NCBI GenBank assembly: GCA_028023455.1
Contig: JAQFVV010000499.1
Location: 186,001-250,000, forward strand
Reading direction: 5' to 3'
Source of the DNA: Epiperipatus broadwayi
Taxonomy: Eukaryota > Onychophora > Udeonychophora > Euonychophora > Peripatidae
DNA: 64,000 nt
Of the stretch, positions 1-12,172 are shown piece by piece. The notes beneath the pieces are model-generated. The model had not been told where the DNA came from and did no database searches. It worked only from the letters and a program-made list of their open reading frames with translations. The translations under genes and the position numbers were made by a program. Each line of letters starts with the position of its first letter. Position 1 is the stretch's first letter.

Positions 1-1468
1 GTTTTCATTAGTTGTACAATGTTCACATGTAAACAACTTGAGTTGGAACTATTTTAGTATCTATGTACTCTTTAATTCATAACTGTTTTAAAATGGTCTA
101 TATAAGTGATTTAATTACATTGCATTCAAAACTTAAACTGTCCATTATAGCTTTTTCTTTCTTTAGTTCAATAGTGATTAATATTTTGACACTATTTTTT
201 GCTCACAATTAAAATTAATAACTGTACAAAAAGAATTTCAAGGGAAAAGCTGTTAAAATTCTGAAACAAATTGCAAAAAAAAAAAAAAATGCTATAGTAA
301 AAAACTATGAAAAAAAATGTCTAAAGCTAAATTTTCTCAGAATATTGCTAATCATATAATGGTTCTCATTGTAACATTTGTTTTTTTTAGCCAATAGCAT
401 TTTCAAATTAAACCATTTCTAGATTTCTGCACATTTTCTCCAATTCAGTACTTTTCTTTTAATTTTTTTTTTTGGGGGGGGAGGCATAACATAAATCAGA
501 TTTTAAACTTGCTATTATGACTACTGACTAAAACTATTACAGTATATGCACCTAAGAGAATACTTTTAAGTAATATTATGTGCAATCAAACACAGAAAAA
601 GATAATTGAATGAAATTTGTTATTAAATTTTAGCATTTAATCCATATTTTTATAAAACATATTTTACATGGAGAGAGACTGGCAATACCTTAGCTTCCTT
701 TCATTATCTTGCAGCTATTTTTCAGTTCTGCATTTATTTGACAGGAGAGTGGAACTAAATTATATACTGTTTATTACTTTAAATAAATCTGAAGGTGTTA
801 GTATTTTATGGAAAAATTATTGCAAATAAATTGACATTGCTGATTGAAAGGTTCTTTGTTCTTAGGGTTCAAGAATATTTACAAGAGTACTTGCAAAATC
901 TTTCTCATTGTATTTACTAATGGAAAGAAAAATTGTATATTTTTCTTAAATTTCTTTAAATATTTATGATTATTTTTTACAAAATATTTTGTATAGTATT
1001 TATTTAAAAACAAATATTTTCATAATTATACTTAAATTTTATTTAAACATTTTATTTTTAAAAGTACAAGTTAAGAAAACAATAATAACAGTAAAAACAA
1101 AATTACAATTTGCCATCTTTCACAAACAACATATGATAAAATTTTTGTGATATTTTAATAATTATAGATGCAATTTTAAATTTTTAAACAGAATTTTATT
1201 GCTTTATAATGGCTTAACAATATTTTGTGCAGGTTTTATAAATGACATTCAATTAACAAATATTTTGTTATTTAGTAAACATGAAAATTTCACTATATAG
1301 GAAAGATTAAAAAAATTATAAATACAGTACAGCTTCCTAGTCAAAAGTAGTGCTAAATTATAGTGTATTTATAATTTTATTAATATTCCCTTTATAGTGA
1401 CAATTCCTATTTATCAAATTATAAAGAAAATAATGAAAGAATTAAGTTTATTGAGTTATATATTTTAT
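1..1468. other. AT-rich sequence without recognisable gene
   Basis: Low-complexity AT-rich DNA with several A and T homopolymers. I see no reading frame, RNA gene or repeat structure that I can support here. Confidence 0.6.
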
Positions 1469-1830
1469 TTATTTATTTATTTTATTGACATTCCAGTAAT
1501 CATACATTAAGAAAAAGTTATTGTTCTGATTAGTTTCAGTAGTATTAATAGTTTTTTCTAAAAAGGTCTCAAGAGCAAGGCAATATAGATAATCTTCGTA
1601 TATTGTTTTCATGAACCTTTGAGATGTTGGTATTTTTGTTGTATTTATATATTGAACTATTTCCATTCTCTAATATTAAGTATTGAACAATTAAATGTAA
1701 TTGGAAATTTTAAATGAAGTTAAATTTTATTAAAGACATTCAATACTTAATATTAGATGATGAAAATAGTCCAATATATAAATACCCTTCTAATACTTTC
1801 ATCTTTTATCATGAGGTACTTTCCCATGAT
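1469..1830. repeat. Small foldback repeat (family P1, copy 1) with a micro-ORF on the minus strand
   Basis: Two arms, about 1636-1680 and 1738-1787, are inverted copies. Each carries a TTCAATACTTAATATTAGA-like core followed by an ATG opening MxIVQYIN. The minus arm (1666 to 1469) stays open for 65 codons. Its start, MEIVQYINTTKIPTSQ, matches the start of a frame beside the copy at 25847-26095 (MEVVQTINATKTPSSQ), so similarity between the copies runs past the hairpin and is visible at protein level. No known family is recognised. It could be a MITE-like derivative of a transposon, or a fragment of a longer repeat whose 5' ends met head to head. Confidence 0.5.
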
Positions 1831-1899
1831 TCCATGCAATACTGTGGGAATGTTCACTTCTTGTAATTATTTTTCTGTGGATCACTAACTGTATGTTGG

Positions 1900-3300
1900 T
1901 TTTCAATCTGCCTAATCATCTTCTTCTGAGTAAGGTTGGGAAGAGATGATAGTGAACTCCTGTTTAGGTTATCCATATTGCTAGTCCTCTGAATTATTCC
2001 TCTTATTGACTATGTCTATTTTGTTTAATAACTTTACTATTTCTCTTAACTTTATTCCTCATTCTCTGTAATCCTTTATTTAGAATATAGACCAATTACT
2101 ATTCTTCTAATCTTTTTTGCATTTGTTGACTCATATCTAATTCAGCAATTCTGATATCTGCTCAACAGTTTTCTGTTTGGTTACTTAAAATTAAAATATC
2201 TTAGAGCTCTCTGATGTACTTATTCTTCATAGTATCTTGTAATATCTGATACTATACATCATCATGTTGCTTTTATGTCCAGTATTCACACAACATGGTA
2301 TCTATATTCTTGAAACTTTTCTGATTTGTGAGATAAGATTTCTATTAGTCCATTGAGCTTATCCATTAAGCTGAAAACAAACCAGTGCTATTTTGTGAAG
2401 TTCTTCCATTTTGTCTAATAAAAAATAGTTTTTTAAATTGGTAAGGTGTTCCACAGAAGTTTTGTCTGTGTTACCCTTAAATGACTTTATCTTAAGAAAT
2501 TAACAGATATCTGCTCAGAATGAATCATTTTCAAAGAGACATGATTTCTTCTTATAATCCTTTTAACAAATTTTCATTTCCTCATATTTTAACAACTCTT
2601 AATAGAATCCTTTCACATTAATTGTTTTCTCATTTTTCACAAAAATTTTACTTATCTCTTCTCAAGTTGTTTTCACACTCTCTAAGTTAACATGGAATTG
2701 TTCAAATCTCCATTTCTTTACTTCCAGTTTAATCTTTGATACTTGATCCTGTACTTGTTCTATTATTTCTTCTTTCACCTTTTATCAATTTTTCTTGTTA
2801 TTCTTCCTTCTCTTACAAATTTAAGTTGTCTACTCTCCACTATTTAATTTATTCATTCAGCTTTTTTACATAATCTGCACATAGTTCTATTTTTTCTTCT
2901 CTTTCATTATTTTAGGTATATTCTGTGTAGCTTTCTGAATAATCTAGCTCATCTTTTGACTGTTATTTCTTTTCTGATAAATTTCCTCCATCTTCACAAA
3001 CAGTTTTTGCTTGTTTTCTACTTTTCTTAACATCATCTCTTCTTTTTTCTGCTTGATTTCTTTTATTTTTTTAGCAGCATTTTTCTTCTCTGCTTATCAT
3101 TTTCTTCTATTTTCCCTAACTGTTTTCTTTTGATTGTCTTTTTTATTTTGTTGATTTCTACCTTCTATTTTTTTAAAAGCAACCACCATATATGGTCTGA
3201 CACGTTCATCTCTTCTATTCTCTCAGCTTCTTTAACTGAGTGTGGATTTTTGATCATATTCTTCATCCATCTTTAAATTTTGCCTTTGTCAGCATGTAAG
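1900..3300 (-). pseudogene. Possible decayed coding remnant, Lys/Glu-rich, unidentified
   Basis: The + strand is strongly C+T-rich through this stretch, so the minus strand is purine-rich. Broken minus-strand frames read as Lys/Glu/Gln-rich, coiled-coil-like segments interrupted by many stops. An example at about 2090-2160 is AELDMSQQMQKRLEE. That is what an old transposon ORF1 or similar coding remnant would look like, but base composition alone could produce it. No catalytic motif or family was recognised. Confidence 0.2.
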
Positions 3301-5480
3301 TTTGTATTCAATTACTTTTAACTTTATACAAAAAATGTAAACTTTTAAAATAATAATTCATAATATAAGCTTCACATCACTTCTCCTTCCATCCAAATTT
3401 TCACTGTTACCAATTACTTCTAATCTCAATCTCTATGAAACTGATTATCTCAACTTCTGTCTTTGCATGTCTACCCTTATTTAATTCCTGTACTTTATTC
3501 CCTATTTCTAATGCATGTTTGATTGATTTCCTTATTCAATTTTTTTCATAAATATGCTTTTATGTTTAAAATAAATTTCATATATCAATCTATATAATTA
3601 ATTTCATTTACAGAGATCTAATTGGCATTTAACATTAAAAAAAGATTCACAATTCTAAGATTTACTGGACAGTAAGTACACAATGCAGCATGACTAAACC
3701 AAGAGAGCTACCTTACTTTAAATAAACTACTGAAAGTTCTAAATATAAATTAACATGTTTGAAATTTGAAGCCTTGCTCATGGAGATTTTTGAGACTTAG
3801 ATGCTGATTCTATTAAATATACAAACATTGGGGTTACTTGAAAGTTATACCTTGCTTCTTTGAGACTTAGAGGCAAGAAATATAAAGGCATAAATTGTGT
3901 TGATGCTGTGGCTGAGATAAAATCATTTCATGTATTTCCATGACAACTCTGAATTCTCAAACTAATAGCAAAAATTTTCATCCAACACTAGTAGTGAAAA
4001 TATAGCCAAACAAACTTCAACAGTCAAAAACATCCTCCAATCTTCAAAAATATTTATTTGCTTTACTTCATTTATACTTTGATTACATTTTCTTTTGTTT
4101 TTGTATATGTACATCATCATCACTATTTATTGTGTATTAATCAAATTATTTTTCATTAAATAGTTTTCACATATACTTTTATCATATATTTCATACTAAT
4201 ATTTTTGATTTCTTTTATAATTTTGCATAATAAATACAGTCTCTTGCTTTTCATGTATAATGTTATATTTGAGTTTTATGTTATGTGATAATTTTGTAGT
4301 ACTGGACATAGAATTAAGTCATCATCAGCCATACATTTGGATCGTATTTGTAATGGTATGGGTAGGGATGTTTAGGAAATGATGCATATCATCATTATTA
4401 CAAGCATGAATAGACATTAACAAAAGTACCAGATTTTATTAAGCATAAAAAATTAGCAAAAATCACCATCAGAAGTAAATAATATAAGCACCATATATAA
4501 ATGAGATTAAGAGTCAACAATTATTCTTTTATGGTTGAATTTAAAAAGATGTAAGATAAAACCTAGGCTATACATCATTTAGCCAGGATGAAACTTTATT
4601 TTTAGCAATTATATGTGCATGCATACATATACATAATTGCTAAAAATAATTATAAAAAAATATATCAAAAATTCTGGGATCATTATATCGATGCTCTGGA
4701 CCATCAGATATCATGAGTGTACTGACCTTCAATAAAATAATAGTCTTTCAAAAATATATAAATAATATGAGGTATGTGGACTTTAATGTTTTTCTTGATG
4801 TTCACACACATATATTCACAAACTACACACTTCAATTTTTTTATTATCAAATAAATTTTACTGGGATGGCCTGCAAATCCTTTATAACACAACACTAAAC
4901 ATCCACTGATTACAATGGTTTGCACCAGGTGAAATTGTTATATGAGAGAGTTTCTACTGTTTTAAAGCTTAACATTATGATAAAGTCAAACCACACATTG
5001 GTAATTCATAGAAATGATAGCTAGAAAATGTATAGGCATCAAAAATAATTTCATAAATTATTATTTTTAAATAATTATTTAATAAAATTAACTAATAAAT
5101 AAATAAAAAAATAGTAACTGATAATATAGCTAACTCTAAACTTAATACACATAATCAATCTTATCCATATATCACACAAATAATTTCACCAATACATATA
5201 ATTATTATTCACTTATAATTCTTCTTAATTAATAAACATTTAATTTAGATGAGTTATTTTTTACAATAATGCAAATTTTATAAGTATTTCACAAAAAAGA
5301 AAGAATTTTAACATGGACTTTTCTTCTTACACTTGTTCTTTTGCAATGAAAGTGTTCTCATACAATTTTATCTAATAAATATATCTTTCAATAAAACTAC
5401 TAAAAAATTATTCAGTGTTTTCAATTATCCATTTCTTTATAAAATAACATTAATAAATGTTGCTGTATGTACTACAAAAC
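3301..5480. other. AT-rich sequence, nothing assigned
   Basis: No supported gene. Short open frames here, including overlapping ones at 4704-4925, lack recognisable motifs and look like chance frames. The only clear structure is the hairpin at 4597-4648. Confidence 0.5.
4597..4648. repeat. Near-perfect small inverted repeat
   Basis: TATTTTTAGCAATTATATGT at 4597-4616 is answered by ACATAATTGCTAAAAATA at 4631-4648 with a short spacer, so a stable hairpin is possible. No function is implied. Confidence 0.7.
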
Positions 5481-5489
5481 ATTTTCTGA

Positions 5490-5839
5490 CTATGGCCTAA
5501 TCATCTTTTTCTTTTTGTAAATTCTTGCAGGTAGTAGTTTAGTCAATTTCTTGGTTCTGATTTGTTTTATAGCTTTTTCAATAATTTTTTCATCTATATA
5601 GTCTTTCCTTTTTTTTCTTTGTAGCTTTAGATTTCCATTTTGATAATTATTTTGACTTAAGATTTTTTTCTTTCTCAACAGTTATTTTCATCCAGTTAGC
5701 ATTTTCATTCTCTTTCTTTTGTAGCCCCAGATTTCCAGTTTAATAATTATTTTGATATCAGATTACATTTTTCTTCATCTTTTTTGTAACTCTTGGTTTT
5801 CAGATTGATTATCAATTATTTTCATTCATTTATCATTTG

Positions 5840-5880
<41 letters not shown>

Positions 5881-6085
5881 TATATATATATAAGATGAAT
5901 GATAAATCATTATATATATATATATATATATATATATAATGACAGATTTTCTGATTAATAATTATTTACATTTTTGTCTTTTTGTATTTCCTGGTTTCCA
6001 TTTCAAGACTTATTTTCATTTTAGATTAGCTTTTTTTCTTTATAACTCCAAATTTTCAGATTAACAATTATTTACATTTCAGTTA
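5490..6085. repeat. Degenerate minisatellite with an embedded (TA)n block
   Basis: A unit of roughly 70-90 bp recurs imperfectly: a T-rich run, TTTGTAnC, a TTTCCA/TTTTCAG stretch, then AATTATTTnnA. Examples begin near 5611, 5703, 5770, 5945 and 6035. Read on the minus strand, two units give related peptides (NYQNGNLKLQRKK and a TGNLGLQKKE version), so the array may derive from a coding segment. A (TA)n block at 5845-5939 interrupts it. Confidence 0.5.
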
Positions 6086-8514
6086 GACAGCCATGAATTT
6101 GGATTTGGATGAATCAATATGCAAGGCTTATTAAAAGTTTCATCCAGGGCTATTTTTTTTCCTACATTTTTAATGAGATTAGTTACGTGGTTAGGTCAGT
6201 AATTATTAGTTTTAACATAAACTTAGTACATGGTTCCTGTAAACATAATACTTTACTGCTTTGCAAACATTTTTAACTGAGATCAATCTAGCATCAGATT
6301 TCCATGATGAACTTCTGACTGCTGAACTCATCACTATTGAAAACTCTATTGAATGTTATTGCTCACATGCTCTTTTTAAAAAAAACAACCTTAACATCAA
6401 TCTTCCATCTAATTACAAGGCTACCTCAGAAATTACTGCATTATTTATTGATCAATTAATTTTCGTTTTATAAGAAAACTCTTTTTTTCAAAAAAATTTA
6501 CATTTATAATAATTGATAAGAAATTTTTTATTTCCTTGGAGATAACATTTATAAACATAAATTATGGAATAAGAAAAGACATGATGGACATATTTGTTAA
6601 ATTTATTAAATTATACTTTATTTGTAGATGAGAACATAACAATATTTACATTGACTGAAATCAATAAGAAATTACAGAATAAAATCTTAATTTAAATGAA
6701 TTATGTTTATTAATAAAAATTAAACAAATTTTATAAAGCAATAGAACAACAAAATAACCATCATACTTTTCTAGTGTTCCTTTTTTAAAAAAATTATAAG
6801 ATTAATTCTCAAATATTACTCATATTGTTATAGCATAATATGGACGATTGATTTATGTTTAAAACAAGTAAATATTATTTAATAATTATTAGAATCAGAA
6901 AAAGTAGTCTTTTATTTTATTATTTTCTTTTTTTATTTACTTCACATATAAGACTGAATCATTTTTTTATTTCAAAAACAGATTCTTAAAAAAAATTTTT
7001 TTTAAACAAAACCAAAATTTTGTTAGTACTTTCACTGTAGAGAGATGCCATGGCAAAGGTTAAATTGTGAGCTTCAATGATTTTTGTACTATTCACTATT
7101 TTATTTTATGACCATTTTATATTTGATATTAGGCATTCAGTCACTTCTTTTTTACATTCATTTTATATTTAATGTTCATTCTTTATCTTGAAATATTTTT
7201 ATATTAACACAAACATATGTCATTAACTTTCAAATAATAATAGTATTTTATTGCAATTTTTATAAAAAAAAACATTTATAAAGTAACAATAAATTAGTAG
7301 ATCATTTTTAATATTTGCAACCCATTAATAAAAAGTATGAACTTACTATTCTATCAACAAAAATTTTCACAATTTTAAACAAAATTGATAATAAAGAAGT
7401 TAAAAATAAATAAAATTTAATTTAAGATATCAATTTATAGGAACCTTATCAAGATATTATCTTTTAAAATCACATGACAAATCATTCTATAGCTACTCTA
7501 TCCAATGATCACCATTAAAATTATAATATATTAAAAACATTTAAAGTGAAATGTATATAAAAATTAATAAAGAAATACAAGCTAATTATTATATAATTTT
7601 TCAATTAAATCAAATGTATAAAAAATGATACTTTGATTACACTTAAAGTTTTCAATAATCTATCAATAATCATTTTCAACCTATCTGTATTGAACTTTTA
7701 ACCATGTTTATACAATACATTTGTTTATATTTCCCTGGAAAACAGTATACATAATTAAATATATATTTAAAATAAATATTTTTAAAAGTATAATTGTAAT
7801 TATAATGTTTCTTTTTTGATGGTCTCAAAAGTCTTTCAATTTTGCAATCAAAAATAAAATATATGAAATCTATAGACAGCACATTCTTATGTATGATGCT
7901 TTCCAAATATACTGAGAACAATATGACAGTGTGAAATTAGAAGAGTTGGTTTAAATTTTTTTAAAAACAAAACAGTATATTGGTGTTTTAAAAATATTTC
8001 TAGCCATGGTATATACATCTACATAGATGTTCGTTTTTGTTTTATATATTTAATCTTTCAATTTATATTAAATTCCATTATTGCTTTTTATAATGTAATA
8101 TTTTCATTCAATATTAATAAAAATTTGGAAATTTCATTTTATAAAATGCAGAAAAATATAATATAATTCAGTCAATATGATATGCTATTAAAAATGCTAT
8201 TAAAAGGCTATTATTTTCTTTCAATTTCAGCTTTTCTTAAGTAATATTTTTGTCACATTTTTTTTTAAACATAAGTAATAATAAATTTATTTATTTTTTA
8301 CTTTTTTAATATAAAACAACACATTTTTTTTTACCAAACTGAAAATTATTATTATTTTTTTTAGTTCTCCCTTCTAGTCACACTACTGAATAAATAAAAC
8401 TTTTGATCATTGCCATACAAGATGGAAAAAATTTTATATTATTATTAATAATAATATTTTTATTTAATAAAATTGAATTAGTATTGTTAAAAAAGTTATT
8501 ATTAAAAACACATA
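6086..8514. other. AT-rich sequence, nothing assigned
   Basis: A 70-codon open frame at 6261-6473 has less biased composition than its surroundings but no motif I recognise. It is most likely a repeat remnant or chance. The rest is low-complexity AT-rich DNA with poly(T) and poly(A) runs. Confidence 0.5.
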
Positions 8515-8520
8515 TATTTT

Positions 8521-9070
8521 ATGTCAGGTAAGGGCACAGGAAAACATCTGCCTGGAACTAGAATTAGAAATGCTAAAGATAAGGTAAAGAAACAATGGAG
8601 TAGTGTTGTCTATGTTGTGGTAGGGACAAATAATTTATCAGAGCCATTAGAGAATGTAATGAATGAGTACATAGAATTGATTAGTAATTTATGTAAGATT
8701 AAATGAAGAGTAGGAATAATTGGATTATTACCAAGATTTGACAATAGATATATATTAGGCAGGGCATATTCTAAGATGGATTGCACCTAAGAAAACAAGG
8801 AAGTGAAGTTTTAGGGAGTTTGATTCATAAAGTTTCAGGAAACTTATAAAGCAGGGTGGGGTTTTAAATTGCAGTGTTATCAGAAAGAAAAAGAATGGAT
8901 GGGATGTAAGAAATAAACAATGGGTAGGTGATTTAGATATAAATGTAGATGTAGAGAGGAATGGGTCTGTAAAACTAATGGTGAGCAAGTTATTTATAAA
9001 TGTAATGGAAAAGAAAGAGTAAAAAAATTTATAAAAGAGCAGTTAGGAAAGAATAAAATGTTAAAATTAA
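8521..9070 (+). pseudogene. LINE ORF1 remnant, SGNH/esterase-like
   Basis: The frame opening at 8521 contains VVYVVVGTNNLSEP, matching the hxxVGTNDL block of SGNH (GDSL) hydrolases found in ORF1 of several invertebrate LINE clades. Downstream, after a stop, VGIIGLLPRFDNRY and a GRAYSKMD segment match later parts of the same fold. Stops near 8704 and 8788 and frameshifts break the frame. In intact elements ORF1 is thought to bind the element RNA; the role of the esterase domain is unclear. This copy is not functional. Confidence 0.55.
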
Positions 9071-10065
9071 ATATTTGAATGTGTAAGGTGGTGGGAAACC
9101 AGAAAAATGGCTGGAATTAAACAAAGCAATAAAAATGAAGAGCTTGAGGTATTAGCAGTACTGAAACACATCTAAGAGAAGAAGAAGAATCTATACTGGA
9201 AGACTTGATATGGCAGGGTATAAATAGAAAAGAAAAAGAAAAAGGGGTGGTGGTATAGGGGTTATATCAAAAAATATTTAAATATTGTTAAATGTCAAGA
9301 ACATTTGTGATTTGAGATAAAGTTAGGAAAACAAGAATGAATGGTGACTGTAATGTATGTAGCCATTGGAGATAGTCAAATTATAATGCAGTGGATCAGA
9401 AGCATATATGAATGCCTAGTTAAGAATATATAGAGTTTCAAAAATGAAGGGAAGAGAATAATGGTTATAGGAGATATGAATGAGTATAGTGAAGATATTG
9501 ATGATGTAGATAACAAGAATGGACAGCTTTTGAACAATTTTTGTCAGGGAGTGAATTTGAGCATTGGAAATTTATCAAATCTTTATGGGGCACATGGACT
9601 AAAAATAATATATTTCACACAATAGATTATGTATTAATAGAGAAAGAGGGAATGAATAAAGTACAGAAAATTAAAGTGTTTGATAATGAAATAGTGATAA
9701 TAATTTCTTTATAATCAAACTGGTTAGTAATGTCATACAAAAGAGTAATAAAAGTAGAAAAGATAGTGAAAGATGTGATGGAGAATGAATGATAAGAATA
9801 AGTTAGAATCTAAAATAAAAGTTGAAGAAACCATGGAAGAGTTGATTGGGGATGAATATAAGAATTGGTGTGGTGAAGTAGAAAAAGTGGCAAATAGCAT
9901 TTTAAGTGAGAATATTCAGAAGAATAAAAGTAATAGAAAAATGAGAGTTAGGTAAAAGAGAGTAAAAAGTATGTAGAGAATATAACTGTGCTATTGAAAA
10001 CAAAGAAAGTGAAAAATATGTTAATGTTAAATGGTAAAAGTATTTTTTAAAAAAGAAGTTGGCCA
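9070..10065 (+). pseudogene. LINE ORF2 5' part: APE-type endonuclease remnant
   Basis: Broken + frames carry APE endonuclease landmarks. There is a GGGGIGVISK segment near 9245-9275 and a VIGDMNEYSEDID block near 9460-9500, where the GD(F/M)N motif contributes active-site residues. An NNFCQGVNLSIGN stretch follows, then GTWTKNN...IDYVLIE near 9585-9640. In intact LINEs this domain nicks the target DNA for target-primed reverse transcription. Many stops and indels make this copy inactive. The reading continues to 10065, where the transposon insertion interrupts it. Confidence 0.65.
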
Positions 10066-11317
10066 AAATAGATGGTTGTCATCGAATAGCTACTATATCC
10101 CACTCGATGGCGCAGTTTTCACGCTTAAACTATAAAATATGATCATTCCCAGGCCATTAATTATAATAATTTTGATGTGTTTTTTGTAATGCGAAAATAA
10201 AAACAAAAGAAAATCATCCTTTTTAAATATTATTTAATTTTAAATATTATTTTTTATTAACATATACAAATTAAATGATAATAATAAATGTAAAATAAAA
10301 TAAACAAATTACTATTTGATTCGTCATTTTTAGTTTGCTTTTTATTAGAAAAATCAATTTTCTATCAGAGATTTTTTTACTGGGGTTACGGCTTTTTTTT
10401 TTTTTGTTATTTACCACTATTTTTTATTTCAAATAGAATGACAACTAAAAGTAAAAGTTGTTATGGTTAGGTTTAGGGTTACTTTTAGGATTAGGTTTAG
10501 GGTTAGTTTTAGGGTTATGTTTAGGGTTAGGTTTAGGGTTATTTTTCTGTTGTTTGTAATGCTAAAATAAAAAATATCAAAATCGTATTTTTGTAAATAT
10601 TTTTTTTTACTAACTTCTATAAAATAAATGGTAACAATAAACGTAAACTATATTCAATAAAGTATAACAGTAATCGGAGAAAAGACAGAACCTAAAACTT
10701 TTTTAAACAACAACATATATATATAATGTTTATAATATATGTTTTTTATGACATTTAAAAAAAATGGGTACAATTCTACTTTCCTTATGGGATATTTTTG
10801 TGTTAAGCTCTTTTTTATTTCAAAAATATACACATCATACAACTTCTTTGTCTTGTGGAATGTTACGAACAGTACGTTACTTGACTCGTTACCTAATTAC
10901 AACTCACTTTATACATATATCTCATCAACATTTACTACTTAAAACTTCAATACACTACTGTGTAAAAAGTCTGTTAATTATTACTTTACAAAATCTGAAC
11001 ATTTCAATACTTTAAAATATAAAAAAATCCAATGAAAACAACATTTCCATCCAATTAAAAAAAACACACCCTCTCCCCAAGCCGTAACCATTTTATAAAC
11101 TGTGTGAATTCAGAAAATGTATTTGTTGCATAAAACATACATGCTGTACTGCAACATGACATAGCAGCCTGCAATCTGTAGCACAACAAAAAAGTTGTAT
11201 TATAGAAAATGTGGGTTCGAACATGCCGGCTGCGGAAACAGCATTTTTATGTGTTTTAGCACGAAAACGGTGCCATCCAGTGGAATGTGGGGGCTCTTCA
11301 ACGAATACCAAATAGAT
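10066..11317. mobile_element. TIR DNA transposon nested in the LINE, 8-bp target duplication
   Basis: The element proper is 10074-11309 (1,236 bp). It is flanked by a perfect 8-bp duplication, AAATAGAT, at 10066-10073 and 11310-11317. Its ends are degenerate terminal inverted repeats of roughly 68 bp (10074-10141 against 11242-11309) that share blocks such as TCCACT-GATGGC and GTTTTC. It encodes no transposase, so it is non-autonomous. Inside are a telomere-like tract (10464-10541) and an imperfect direct repeat (about 10168-10320 and 10545-10665). An 8-bp duplication fits hAT, P, Merlin or Zisupton-type transposases; the termini begin GG, so I leave the superfamily open. Confidence 0.85.
10464..10541 (+). 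repeat. Degenerate telomere-like (TTTAGGGTTA-type) tract
   Basis: About 78 bp made of TTTAGGGTTA, TTTAGGGTTAG and single-base variants. It holds several TTAGGG hexamers, the canonical metazoan telomere unit, mixed with GTTTTAG variants. It lies inside a transposon, not at a chromosome end, so it travels with that element. The G-rich strand is +. Confidence 0.8.
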
Positions 11318-12031
11318 AATTACAGAGAGAGAACAAAATTAAATAGTAAATTGTTGGAGGATATTAATGAAAGTGGAAGATATGAGAGTAAAAAATTTTG
11401 GAAATACATTAAAAGAAGAAATCTAGAGGAGAGAGAAATAGTATTACTAAATGATGAAGGAATAGAGCATAGCTCTAGGAAAAAATTAGAGACAATCTTA
11501 AGTAAGTATGTAATGGATATAGAAAATATGTTAGATGTGCAGGACAGAGTGATAACAAACATAAAAGCATATAGTAATAAAAATATTAGGTTTGCAGAAA
11601 ATGAACTAAATGAGGCAGGGAAGAAAGTGAAAATTGGAAAGGCAAGAGGTTTAGATGGATGGGAAGCAGAGATGGTAATAAATTTAGAACATAGATCAAA
11701 ATTAAATCTATTATCATGTTTTAATAAGATGGTACAGAAGAGAGATTTTCTGGATTGTTGGAGTAATACAAGAATAAAGCTACTATTTAAAAGAAAGAGT
11801 AATGATCATAGAAAGTTAAGTAATTATAAACCAATAGTGATAACATCAGTGTTATATATAAAGTTTTTGTGTATATGGTGGCTGGAAGGGTCACAAAATG
11901 GATAGAATAAAATAATATAGTGGGAGAAATGCAAGGAGGTTTTCAATCAGATAGGCATATAGGAGATAGTTTATTTGTAGTTACACAACTTATAGATATG
12001 AGTGTAAATACAAGTAGACAGTTATATAGAG

Positions 12032-12071
<40 letters not shown>

Positions 12072-12093
12072 AGTTTTTTAAGGCATAAGGTAG

Positions 12094-12172
<79 letters not shown>

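Noticed and set aside
2000-3300. Assignment of this stretch to the RTE LINE family
   Set aside because: Strand composition is similar to the RTE copies, but none of the RT or endonuclease boxes could be found.
4309-4940. Possible inverted pair sharing GGATGTTTAG (4360s and 4900s)
   Set aside because: Similarity does not extend far enough beyond the shared word to support a repeat.
8755-8988. Minus-strand 77-codon frame, Phe/Leu/Pro-rich
   Set aside because: Antisense shadow of the LINE ORF1 remnant.
11093-11311. Minus-strand 72-codon frame with Cys-rich composition
   Set aside because: It lies inside the right TIR region of the noncoding transposon and antisense to LINE sequence; no motif.
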